Assembly: GCA_016987375.1 (NCBI GenBank)
Contig: PJRA01000011.1
Location: 284,776 to 334,035, forward strand
Source: Brachionus koreanus
Lineage: Eukaryota; Rotifera; Eurotatoria; Ploima; Brachionidae
DNA: 49,260 bases
Direction: 5' to 3'
Shown: one piece after another, positions 1 to 11,746 of the stretch
Position numbering within the stretch: the stretch's first letter is position 1
How the letters are laid out: each line of letters opens with the position of its first letter
The notes under the pieces: generated by a model
The model's input: the letters and a program-made list of their open reading frames with translations, nothing else
Told to the model about the DNA's origin: nothing
Databases searched by the model: none
Made by a program: the position numbers and the translations under genes

Positions 1-671
1 AGTCCTAAAATTTGTTCTCAAACATTTCAAAAAAGAATAAAAGTTGGTGCAAGATATTTCAACATTTTAGAAAAGATAAAAAGATAAACATCAAATGATT
101 GAATATTAAAAAATTATGCAAATTCGATTTTAATTTTTTTGATTTTTTATAAATAAAACCTTTTGCTGCTTCGGCTTTTTTTATCAAATTTTTGCTAAAA
201 AATGTCAAAGAGAAAAAACAAAGACATATGTGAAATTAGTTTAAAAAAATTTAATTAACACTAGAAAGCTCCAGAGATTTTTTAAACCCTTTTTAAAAAT
301 AATTTTAACTTGAATATTTTCTCAAAGAATATTGTTTTAAAAAAAATACTTATATAAAGAAACTAAAAATTGTTATATATAGATCGTGTTAATTTAAAAT
401 TATTAAAAAATTATAGTTCAGATTATAAAACTAGATTTGAAGTTATATTTAATTTGACTATTTTCCAAGTCAAGTCAAGCTCTTGATTTGAAAAAACTTG
501 ACTCTTGTGCAAGTTGTAAACTAAAAAATTTTTTTTTTTTTAAAAAACTTGTTTATTTGGTTTGAATTATCGAATCATTCATTACAAGAAAAAAAGAAAA
601 ACTATTATTAAAATGCCATCAAAACTGGATTCTAAATTTCATACAAATATCTAAAAAAAATTTTTACAAAA
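1..671. other. AT-rich intergenic flank, NIPBL 3' side
   Basis: This stretch has no coding signal that I can support. It is downstream of the stop of the minus-strand NIPBL gene, and on that strand an AATAAA hexamer (552-557) lies about 115 bases past the stop, a plausible polyadenylation signal. The rest is A/T-rich spacer with homopolymer runs. Confidence 0.5.
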
Positions 672-3600
672 TTATAATTCATCATCTAGATCACTATTAG
701 CCATAAAATCATCAGAACTATCATCTGAATCTCTTTTCTTTTTTCTTTTTTTATTCGATAGTTTTTTGGTTGAGCTTGAAAGTCCACGTTTATGCTTAGA
801 CTTGCGTGGTGTAGCGCTCACCGAATCCTGTCCACTTCCATTTCCACCTGGGGTACTTGTAACTGATCGTGTCTTCTCAATGCCTTCGTATAATTTCTGC
901 TGCAATATGCTCAATTTTGGTTCGATTCCAGTCTTTAAAACTTTGCTCTCATCTGATTTAGACGCTTCATCTTGATCAATAGTCAGTATCAATTCCTTAA
1001 ACTAGACAAATTTTCTTTAAAAATAATTTTAAAAAGATATTGGTATTCATTTATAAACTTATAGTATTATAAAAAAATTAGTATTGTTACACTCTTAAGA
1101 TTTTAAAAATTTAAAAAATGTAAAGAAATTCGGATTTTGAAACTTTTTTTAAAAAATTTTAATTCATTGTCTGCAAAATTTAATTCATTTTAGTCTAACT
1201 GGTTGCACTGAAAAAAATTTTTAATATTTTGGTTTAAAAAGATATCTGAATTTGTCTAGTTAACCTTTTATAAAAATTTCATTTTGCATCATGGGATTTT
1301 CAAATGTCTAATGTTGTTCTTATTTTATTCTGTTTGATATTATTGATTAGTATCTATATAATTTTAAAACTTTAAGTCATATTATAAGCTAAAATAAACA
1401 TAATTGAATGCTCTACAAAATAATGTGTCCAACTTTTGTTTATTTAATTTGAAATTTTGGTACTTTTTTGTCATAATTGAATAAAAAGGATAATCAACAA
1501 CTTGTGAAATTGAACAAAAATTTAAGCTTACAACTATTTTTTATAAAGGTTTTTAGTAGTTCTGCAAATACAACATAGTACAACATTCAAAGTTGTAACA
1601 AACATTTTATTCTCTTCTATTGCATTAATTAACCGCAGATTGAAATTAGTAGAAAATTTTTTTAAAAAAACCGCTGGATGAACAGTTTTTCGAACAGATC
1701 ATACATCAGATACTTGTGATGAGAATTTGATCTATTTTCAATAATAGCAGAAATCAATAGTTGAATCCATCTCAACACGCTCAGCCAGCTGTGAAAAGAG
1801 GACGCATAGATAAAAAAGGTCATCTTGTGTGTACACAACTAGAAAAAAAATAGCAAAAATAGAAAAGTTGGAAGGAGATTATCATCTTTTTAGCTCAATG
1901 GCTCATTTTCTAAGAGGAGAGATGTGATTTTCTATTAAATTTTCATGTCCATGAGACTAAGGTTATAATAAAAAAAATAAATTAATATTTTTTTCTAGAT
2001 AGGAAAATTGATAGCACACCTAGACGTTTTTTTGTTAATAAAAATTATTATGATCCCTAGATAGACTGATAGGCCAAGACAGGTTAACCCTTTCATACCT
2101 GAGAATGAACCGTAATAGATAAAAATAATCAAAAAATTGATTCTAAGAGTTTTTTTGTAGATTACGAATTTAGAGTTTTTTTTTGTTTAGGTCATCGTCT
2201 AAGCACTGTAAAATTAGGCTTAATTTAAACTAAAAATAAAAAATTTTAAATAATTCAAAATTTAAACGATTTATAAAAAAAACTGAGTGAATTTTTGAAT
2301 TTTACACTAAAAATTAATATGATGTGATTTTTCAAAAAACATGATTCCGCGGAAAAGTTATTATCAGTTAAACTTTAAAATATATATTTTTTAGGGTTTT
2401 TTTTTTGTTATTTTTTACATAATGAAGATAAGCCAAATTTTTGGTTGAAAAATCTAAAAAATTAATTCTAATACGAGTTATTTTAAAATATATTAAAAAT
2501 AGTTTAAATTTTAATATTTTAAAAATAGGTCGACTTTGAGCCTATACAGCTCCTCAACCGAAAAAAAATTTCAGAATATTATTTTAGATTTGAATTGATT
2601 TGAATAGATTTGAATAGAATTTATTAAAAAAACGAATGAGTGCATCTTTCTCGAAAATTAAAAATAAAAAAAAATATGGGCAAAAAATAACTTGATCAAA
2701 AAATCGTCTTTTATCAGTCAAATGTTACAAATTTTTTCCAAATATTTAAATTTTTTTGAACTTTTATCACATTTTTTTTTGTTAATAAGAAATAAAATTT
2801 TATAAATAAGATTTTTTTTTCGACAGTAAACCATGTCAATAAAAGAATTTTTTGATGAATAATTAAAAAATGAATGAAAATATTTACCTCCAAATATTCG
2901 TTGACCAAAGACTGTTTCAATTTATCAGTTTGAATAGACTCATTTTTGTATCTGTCAATATAATCAATTATTTGTTTTGGATTAAATTTTCGATTATTTT
3001 TGCGAGAAGTCAATGGACGGTCATTTACTTTGGCTGTTTCGTTTGGCGAGTAGCTTTGAATGCGCGAATCGTTAATAGAGTAGACTTCTTTGAGAAACAT
3101 TTTCAATATCAACAACAAACAACAACCTTGGGCCTTGTACATGCATTCTTTAAGGGCACTCAAGTCACCGGGCAAATTCTGATACACACTCTCATAGGTC
3201 TCGTCGTACTCATCGTCTAATTGTCGAATTTTGGCCGTTCTAACTTCTTCGACCTCTTGCGGACATTCCAATTGACTTAGCATGACAAAATTGCTCTCCA
3301 TGCTCGGACAACTCGAGCTCTGGTCCACTAAATCATTTTGGTTTTGTGCACTCAAATTTTCTTTAAAAGTCTGCAGCAAATTTATCCCTGTGCAAGAAAT
3401 AATCAAATCAATTTGATGTATTAGAAACAATGGCTCGTCTAGAAGCTGATAGGGAAAATAGGCCAAATTATCGGCTATGTACAACTTGTGCTCCAAAGTC
3501 GTGTGATTACTAGTCGACGAATCGTCGAACATTTTCAGCAATTGTTGCACGAATGCTCGACGATATGAGCGATTCGAGCGTATCAGCGAATACAAGTGAT

Positions 3601-6600
3601 GATTTAGACTTAGCACTTCGTTATTTTCGCTGAAACCGCGCACAGTCGACTCCGTCTTCAGAGTGCACTTGTGCAACATGAACGACACATTTACACCGGC
3701 TATTGACTTTGATTGGACAAAATTAGGATGAGCCTTCTGCAAATTGGTCAAATGAACCAGAGATTTGGTCTGAATTTTGAGATCAGAGTCGGTTGTCATG
3801 GCAACCAAATAGGGAACGCACTCGATCGGATATACCAGGCCTTGATTCAATATCATACTCAAACAAGTGAACACACTCAGCCGTACTTGGACATTGGCAG
3901 TCAAATAGGAGTCGAGAATGGGCCTCAAGTAGCACTGCACTATTGTGGACGCCATGCCCGATTGAACATCGAGCATTTCTTTCAAATCGTCTTTGCAATG
4001 CGTTTTGGCCAGCTGGGCGCTTTTCACCAAATTTCGCTTATCTTCCTCATTTAGATAGTCTGTCAAATTGGTAAAAACTTGTGCCTTTAGAGCAAATGGA
4101 TGCTTGTTCTCCTCGGACTTTATGTATTTTAGATACAAATTTTTAACTTGGTCTTTTATCATGAACTCGCTGTTTGTTGTCAAAAAAAAGCCCAATCCCT
4201 GCAACGATTTCAATTGTACATCTGAATCAAAGTTGAGCAAAAAATGCATGAACAAATCGAACAGGCTGTTTTTGGAGCAAACGTTGAACTCTTTGAACTG
4301 TTCAGAGTCCAAGTCAAAATGCCTTGATAGCAAGCCCAGTGTGTACAGTACTCTGTACAGCATAGGCTTGGCATTGGACTCAATGCGATCAGGCTTAATG
4401 CTTTGACGCAAATAGAGAGCATTTTTGTAAAATTTATTCAAACAATCGGCAGCTAATTTGTAATTGTGCGTGAGCTTGTTGACCACATTGCCCAAACAAC
4501 TAATACAGCTGCTTACAATCATCATGCCACTTTGAAATATCAATTTGCATAGACTTTCTTCTAAAGATAGAAGAAAACTGTTTGACGGCGACTGCAACAA
4601 TGGCACTACACATTCGAGAATACGCGCCGCACTATTTATAATCAGCGAGTCTGTTGCAGTTGTTGATTTTATGTTCAAATAGGGCAGTAGAGTCTCGGCA
4701 TGTGTTACCAAATAGTCGGGCTTTATTTTGCTCAATAGATACAATGTGGCCAACGAGGAGACTAATTGTGGCGTGTTCGAATTGGCCTCGGTATTGAGCA
4801 CATTGTCAATTAGACAATCGACAATTTCTTTGCAAGATTTTTCCACTTCTCTCGAGCGGCTTAGCAAGAGCTCTTTTTCGCTCGAGTCCTTGTTCTCGTC
4901 GTGATGAACCATTTGAGAGACGATTAGAGCGGCAAAAAGACTCTCGAATATGTCCATGCTGGTCGGATTGTTGATCACATTGAATTCGTTGACCACTTCG
5001 ACCAAATTTTGCACTCTCTCGCTTCGTTGCTCTTTGAGACACGGCGCAAACCAAATTTGATAAAACGTGTCAATGACCAGCTTTTTTATGTTCTCTTCGT
5101 CATTGATGCGTCTCAGTATGCGTACACATATCTCTTTTTTGTGCTCGAAACGCGGCTGATTGAGGCAAATATCGCGCAGTATTTTAATAACGCGCTTGCG
5201 TACACTGACGCCCACGTCCAATATTCTGTCCGATAAAAGCTTATAGTAATGATTGGTCAATTCGGGCATTATTGTTATGAACCGTCCGATTAGATCGACG
5301 GACGCTTCGCGCACACTTATTGTCTGATGCAGAAAATTAGCCTCTACGCACATGTAGACTTTTTGCTTGAGCAGTATGTGCGGATCGGCTTCAATAACCA
5401 ACGACAAACACTTGATTGCTTTAGAGCGGACTTGTGTCGGCGTATTGCCATCGCTGCCAGTCAAATTAACTATATTCAATAGGTAAAAATCAAAATTTTT
5501 GTCCAAATTTTTTTTCAGCGATATCAAATATTTGGTCAAAAAAAATGCCTCGCTTGCATCCAGATTGGTGTTGGTGTTTTTGTTCTCGAACAAAGCGTAT
5601 ATTTTGTGCCTAAACTCGTTTTGTGTGTTTACTGCATCGACTCGTTGTTCGCCATGCTCCATTTCTTCACTACCAGCATGCATGTTCACTTCTTTGAGCC
5701 ATTGGCATATTAGAAAATTTTTCGCATACTTGTGCAATTGATCGTTGCCAATCAAACTATTCAAATAGGTTATTAAACACGTTTGTAAGACACTAATTGT
5801 GTCCGTGTCCGTAATTTGAGACGATGTTTTAATGGACAATTTTTCGAGTATTTTGTGAATGCGATTCGGGTATTTTTGATACTCGAGCGAGTCCTTTCTC
5901 AGCTGGGACACTATGATGCCCAAGTATTCTAGCGAGTTGACCCGACTGGGTACATCGACTTGTTCGTTCTGAATCTGATTGATCAATATAAGTCCCAGTA
6001 GGTTTAGGATTATTTCGGACACGGGCCACTCGGGTTTGTTCGCCGTGACCAGTAGATCTTGAATAAAATTTTCGAACAGAGGTCGAAAGTCAAAGTCGGC
6101 TTGTTTTACTTTGCATTTCGAGAAAAAATGTGACAAAAATTTCTTGGCCGTTTCGTTGGCTTGTTCGTAAGTGTTGAGTAGAAACGTTTCTTTTTGTTCG
6201 AAAGTGACTTCTGAGTCTTCGGCGCCATTTTCGTCTACCGTGTTCACTTCGGACTGTACCAGCTGAAGCACCAGGGCGGTAAACATTTGAATCGAGTCGC
6301 CACTGAAGCATTTGTATGAGCGACAAGTGCGCTTTGATTGATGCAGCTTGGCCAACGAGGACAGAATGTCGTCGAGAACAAGCTGACGGTGACGTTCATA
6401 TCTACTAAATATGTTGGTGAGTATTTTAAGTGTTTCTAGCTGAATATCGTTTATGTTTTCGACAAAAAAACACATGACGGACAAAGATGTTAGAGTAATG
6501 ACTATGGTGTCGGTCAAGTCGACTTGAGTCAGCAGTTGGCTTGTAAAGCCGAGCATTTCGCGCATTCGATTGTACAAATGGTTTATATGTTTCGGATTCA

Positions 6601-9600
6601 AGACTGATTTGTTTGAATTTGGATGAGATTGAGTGAATAGTTTGCGTTTAGACACAGGCTTGGAATCTGACGACGATTTGTACACAGGATCGTAGTGCGG
6701 GAATATTATTTCATTTAGAATTAGCTTTTGAAATATACCTATTTGTTCGATTAGGTCTTCGATTATCAGCTCTTTGGATATTTTATCTGATGTCATTATT
6801 ATCAATGACAATATACAGCAGTCCGAAGCTCGTAGAACTTTATCGATTAGAATGTCTTTTAAAAATTTTTCTTCACTTGATTCCTTTGGAAAAAAAATTT
6901 TTAAAAAATTCTTTGTTTTAATAATTTTTTTATTTTAATTCAGTAGTAAATAGAGATGGTCAAAAAAAATACTTGGAGTGTAAAATATAAATTTTGAGAT
7001 ATTTTATATTTTTTTTTACTTTTCTGTAATACATATTTATATTATGAAAAAAGAATTTTTTTTGTTTTTTTTTTATAATAAAGACTTTTGAGAAAAGTAT
7101 AAATCTATTTTCTATTTATATTAGATAAGTATTTAAAGTAATTTAAGTATATTTATTTTATTCTTATATTAGTATAAAGTATATTCCCATATACATTTAT
7201 ACTTTTCTCAAAAGTCTTTATTTAAAAAAAAAAAAAATTTATCATAATACAAGTATAATATGAAGAAATTCTCTCAATTATATAAAAGCAATAGCAGTTA
7301 AATTTCTTTAAAGAATTAATTGTATTTAAAATTATTCTAAATTTGTCTTAGCCGTAACTCTCCCGATCATTGTTTATATTTTGTCCTAATCTCGCAAATT
7401 TACCTATACCGATTATGTCCTTGAATATGAATCTAGTCTTCGCTGTATCTAGCTACCATAGTTGTTTTCCTAGTAAAACAACTCTGCAAGCCTGCTTGCC
7501 GTATTTTATTATTATTATTATAATATAAATATGTATTACAGAAAAGTAAAATAAGTTTAAAATTTATTCATTTTATTTAGAAATCAAAAAGTCAGTTTTA
7601 AGTCTTATTTTTATTTTTTCGAAAATTGAAAAATTTATCAAAGTAAAAAAAATATTAAAATTTCTCATTACTCATTTCCATAAAAGTATTTTTATTTAGC
7701 CATCTTTAATAATAAAATGTCCTACTAAAACACTAACACTTTTTTTTGTTGAAAATTTACTGATAACAATTTATTTTTTAAACAAATAAATCTTCAAATA
7801 TTTTGGCATATATTTCAGTCTGAAGCTTTCTGAGCTTCCTAAAAATTTTAAATTAATTTCTTGGGTTTTTATAGCGACTAACTAGGGTAAATAAAAATTT
7901 TCAAAATACATAAACCCTATCAGACAAAAATTATGCATTATTTTAGAAAGCTTGAATTCTCTTTTTAGATACATCTGATTATATGGGTATTAGTAATCGA
8001 TAAGATTTTTTAAATAAGTTTAGTTGTTTATTGAATAAATATAAAATAGCACAATTGATGACATACAAAATGAAATATGCCTGTGATTTTTTTTAATAAA
8101 ATTAAATGAATAAAAAAAAAATAAATTTAATTTTAAAAAAAGGCGTTTTTAAGTCGCCAAAATAAATATCCGTCAGAAAATTAACTTAAGGTTATGTCTA
8201 ATTGATTGACTTCAAGAAAGCCTTTGATAGCATACACACAGAAGATCTGTGGGCCATATTAACATCATATGGCATACCATTGAAAATCGTTAACTTGTTA
8301 AAACTCTACTACGGTAAATTCTAGTGTAGCATGATTCTAGAAAAAGAGCAATTTGAGAGTTTGTACAAGAGTCAGGCATGGTTACGTTCTCTCTCCGACA
8401 CTTTTCCTAATACTGTTTGATTATGTAATGAAGAAAACTAATTTCAACGCGAGGGGTAAACAATGGGGATTAATAGCAAAGCTTGAAGACTTAGACTTTG
8501 CGGATGATCTGGTGTTAATACCTAATACAGAAAAACACATGCATATGAAGACTCGAAATAAATGTGGCCAAAAAAGTTATGTGCATAAACATAAAGTTAT
8601 GTGAATACCCCAATTAACATCGATAATTCACGAGTCGAGTATGTAAACGAATTTACATAATTAGACCACCATCAGTACAGCAATAGGAGCACAAAGAGAC
8701 ATTAAGAAAAGACTTGCTAAAGCAAAGAGTACCTATGCTAGAATCCGACCAGCATGGAAATCAATCAGCTATAGCAAAGAAAAAAACTCAAACTATACAA
8801 ATATGTAGTAAAAGCACTAATGTAGGGAAGTGAAGTGTGAGGCATGTGTAAATCTGACAAAAGAAGTCTGAATACCTTCCATACTTTGACCATTGTGAGT
8901 TTGGAACAAAAAATAATAATTTAAAATTAAAGTGTCTAAAAAATTTTCACCCAAATTTATTGGGTGCAAAAACTAATTTTCTAATGCATATTGCAAAATT
9001 GCAGAGCTTTTACAGAGACTAAGTTTAGACGGTTTTAAATTTTCGCTTATTTTATATTTGAAAATTTTTATTTTTGAATTTTATACTAGAAATAAAGTGA
9101 AAGTTTTAAAAACGTACAATTAAGCTTATTTTCAGAAAGCACAGAAAATTTTTTTTGTCAAAATTTTTCAAGATTTAATTGTTTTTTTTTTTTTTGAATA
9201 AATGAGAATAAATAAGTTTTCAAAAAAAAGTTCGCGTTAAAAGAAATTGTGAATTTTGATGCAGAAAATTTAAAAATATGTTATTTTTTTTTCTATAAAC
9301 TAATTATCAAAGCAAAAATTATAGCTTCGATTTTAAAATTCACAATGTCTTTTAAAAAATTATTGTTGAGCACTTTAATGACAGTGAAAGTAATCAAAAT
9401 CATACTAATCCATAATTTTTTTTTAAGTTAAATTACCTCGTTCATTATATGAAGCGAACGTATTCCATCTTTGATATTGTAAAAAATCAAATTTTGCAAT
9501 TTAAGTAGATTTTCTTTTTTTAAAAAATTAATTGACGAGTATGTGTAAACTTTGAATGCTTCTTGGGCCATATCGGCACATAATTGACGATTTATTAAAT

Positions 9601-10585
9601 ATTCACTGGGTATATCCTGTTCCAAGTCTTTATTGCTATTCATTTGCTGCAATTCATTCTCAAAAGAATCCAGCAAGTCTTCTAACAATTGGCTCAATCG
9701 TTTCAACGAATGGTGCTCATTGGATTGGTCTGATTCTATCTTTTGATTTACTGGTAATATTTTCTTAGGCATTGTTTTGTCCACAATCTTTTTTTTTAAT
9801 TTGATTTCGTCCTCACTGTCACTCGATTCTTCTTTTACTGTCGTTTTTGGTACGCGTGTTCTTCTAGAGCCCATTATGTCATAGCCCTCGGCTGCCAACT
9901 GCTGTATTAGCTCAGGAGTGAAATCATCTGGCAAATCTTTGTTGACTTTTTTATAAAAGCTAGTCGGATTTATTGTTTCTTTTTCAGCTTTAGGTGGCTT
10001 AGACTCTATTTTATTTACTTTTGGTAGTTTAGGCTCAATTTTCTCATTTTGTGTTAGTTTTTTCTCAACTGTTTCATTTTTAGGTAATTTAGGTTCTATT
10101 TTGTCGGTTTTTGGAAGTTTATTCTCTGTCGCTTCAGCTTTTGGTGATTGCTTGCTACCAACATTTATTTGGCTCTGTTGAGCAAATTGAATATTACCAA
10201 GTTTGCTATTAAATATATTGTCATCATAGGCCAGAAGAGATTTCAATATTGGTGGGTAAGGAACATTTTTTATCTGATCTTTTTGAATCAGTTCAATTTT
10301 GGATGAATCGACTTGCTTCAGAAGAGAGCATATTGATTTTACTAGTGAATTATCGGCACTGTTTAATAGCTTGGCTGAATGTTCATAATAGCAGTCATCA
10401 ATTAGAGAAAGTGAGCCAAAGTCTGTGTCTAAGTCAAGAAGTCGTTTATCAATTGGCCGTACTAACGGAATTTCTCTCAAAGTGTCGCTTAGATTTGATA
10501 TAGAGCTAAAACTTAATATGGGAACGGATGAAATTCCATTGCTAGTTGAGCCAATTTCACATGGCGATGCTGACGAAATTGACAT
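672..10585 (-). CDS. NIPBL: NIPBL / Scc2 / Nipped-B cohesin loader, 3 exons
   Basis: Cohesin-loading HEAT-repeat protein of the nucleus. It pairs with MAU2/Scc4 to load cohesin and stimulate its ATPase. Exons on the minus strand are 10585-9437, 6883-2888 and 1001-672. Both junctions are GT-AG and phase 0, giving 1824 codons. Exon 1 carries the N-terminal MAU2-binding type region (NSADNSLVKSICSLLKQVD resembles the human segment) and a Lys/Pro-rich linker. Exon 2 starts in KDILIDKVLRASD, continues through IEDLIEQIG and PHYDPVYK, and has the hallmark stretches ISVREASVDLIGRF, GVSVRKRVIKILRDIC and RRINDEENIKKLV. It ends at LVNEYLE, which continues as FKELILTIDQDE in exon 3, matching human QYLDFKLLMEHLDPDE. 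The C-terminus is a short basic then acidic tail. The protein is shorter than human NIPBL (about 2,800 aa), mainly in the N-terminal linker and C-terminal tail. Introns are 2553 and 1886 bp and both host transposon relics. Start: first ATG of the open exon; an upstream 5' UTR exon cannot be excluded. Confidence 0.93.
1676..1945 (+). mobile_element. Degenerate mariner transposase relic (copy A) in NIPBL intron 2
   Basis: In shifting frames this reads as mariner transposase. DEN (from about 1719) is followed by NPSQHAQPAVKRGRIDKK, which resembles the mariner segment around WVDPSEPAQ. At 1874-1925 an uninterrupted stretch reads GDYHLFSSMAHFLRGEM, the region of the third catalytic Asp (SDYHLFRSxQHFL in active mariners). 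The part between these blocks, which should carry the HDNARPHT-type motif, is missing, so the copy is internally deleted and broken by stops and frameshifts. It is antisense to NIPBL. A related copy lies near 43.8 kb. Confidence 0.72.
6951..7708. mobile_element. Non-autonomous DNA transposon (MITE-like) with nested inverted repeats
   Basis: The two ends are imperfect inverted copies: AGAGATGG...AAAATACTT at the left and the reverse complement AAAGATGG...AAAATACTT at the right. Inside lie two perfect inverted repeats: 32 bp (7014-7045 with 7520-7551) and 28 bp (7077-7104 with 7195-7222), the latter extending imperfectly to about 7250. Candidate 8-bp target duplications GTAGTAAA (6943-6950) and ATAATAAA (7709-7716) match at 6 of 8 bases; an 8-bp duplication and an AGAGATGG-type end would fit a hAT-type element. 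No transposase is coded. It sits in NIPBL intron 1, about 60 bp from the exon 2 acceptor. Confidence 0.65.
8195..8905 (+). mobile_element. Decayed LINE endonuclease/reverse transcriptase fragment
   Basis: Conceptual translation, with stops and frame changes, gives the non-LTR reverse-transcriptase blocks DFKKAFDSIH, YGIPLKIVNLLKLYYG, LSPTLFLILFDYVMKKT and LEDLDFADDLVLI. FADD is the catalytic YxDD-equivalent box. Beyond it are scraps (GAQRDIKKRLAKAKSTYARI) of the downstream region shared by such LINEs. There are in-frame stops between blocks, so it is dead. It lies in NIPBL intron 1, antisense to the host gene. The fragment at 21.5 kb is probably of the same family and represents its C-terminal part. 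Confidence 0.82.
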
Positions 10586-11746
10586 TTTAGAAAATAATGA
10601 TTTTGAATGTTCGTTTTTTTTTTCATTTTAAGTTATATATTATTATTTTATTTTGTCTAGAAGAGATGTAAAATATTTAGTCTTTGAAATTGTTAAAAAG
10701 AAATCTCTTTTTATTAGCGAAAAAAAGAATTGCTTTATTAAATAAATTTTATATTTTATTACGCGTTGTGCTATTTTGTTTTTATGAGATTTTAAGTTAA
10801 AAGAAGTATAAATTTGATAGAAAATTTAATTATATTTTGATTAATTTAAATATTTATTGAAAAAATAAAATTGAGAGGAATAAAACCAATTTTTATAAAT
10901 AATAAGAATAAAAAAATGCAATTATTATAAAAAATTTGATTAAAAAATTATAAAATTAAAATAAAATTTAATTCTATGTTTTATTTGTGGGGAAATTTGG
11001 GGAAATAAAATTATTGTTAAAAGTCCTAAAAATTGTTTTAATATCTAAAATTACTTTTTATATCACTAAAATAAATCTATTTTATAGATATTCTACATTT
11101 ATATAAAAAAATTCTATATATTTATAAAAAAAGAATATGATATTTACATTCTTGATATTTTATCAAAATAAATTATAAAAACTAAATCAGCAAATTTTTT
11201 TTCTTTTTTGTTTGTTTAACTAGATTTGAAGATTTTTTAGGTAATTGATCATATGCTCTAAAATAATAAAAAAATTTTAAATTTTTGCTTTAAAAGTTTA
11301 AAATTTCATTTCGCTATATCACTTCGATCCCAAAAAATAGTTTCAAAAATGAATATTTTATTTATCTATTTAAACTTAATGACCAAGACATCTCATATAT
11401 CAATGTTTATCTGTTCAATCTTAATTGAAAATAAAAAAGGAACCGAACCAAATTTTTAGTTCTAAAATTTTCTAAATAATATTTTTTTATTACTAAATTT
11501 ATTTCTTTAACTAGAATATTTATCTATTAATTCAATTGAAATATTCTTTTGGAGAGCTGTGCATTTTTTATGCCATTTTTACATAGAATTTTCATTTGAA
11601 TTTGAAATTTTTCTTAAACTAATGTTAATTTTGATTTTTCTTTTCAAGTGTATTGCTTGCAAATTATTATTTTATTACAATTATTATCAGTTATGTAATT
11701 GGAAATTTTGTGAAATCCGAACAAGTCTTGAACTTGAAATTTAAAA
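10586..11746. other. Intergenic region between divergent NIPBL and XPC
   Basis: 1161 bp of AT-rich sequence separate the two divergently transcribed start codons. I see no ORF, RNA gene or clear transposon. Both promoters must lie here or in unseen 5' UTR exons. I could not assign a definite TATA box. Confidence 0.5.

Noticed and set aside
918..932. GGTTCGATTCC, an exact RNA polymerase III B-box-like string
   Set aside because: It lies inside the coding sequence of NIPBL exon 3 and has no A box or cloverleaf around it, so it is chance.
766..975. 69-codon plus-strand frame opposite NIPBL exon 3
   Set aside because: It is the antisense shadow of a real exon with no protein-like features.
2870..6326. 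Multiple open frames of 60-116 codons antisense to or overlapping NIPBL exon 2
   Set aside because: They are shadows of a long, clearly conserved coding exon and show no independent conservation.
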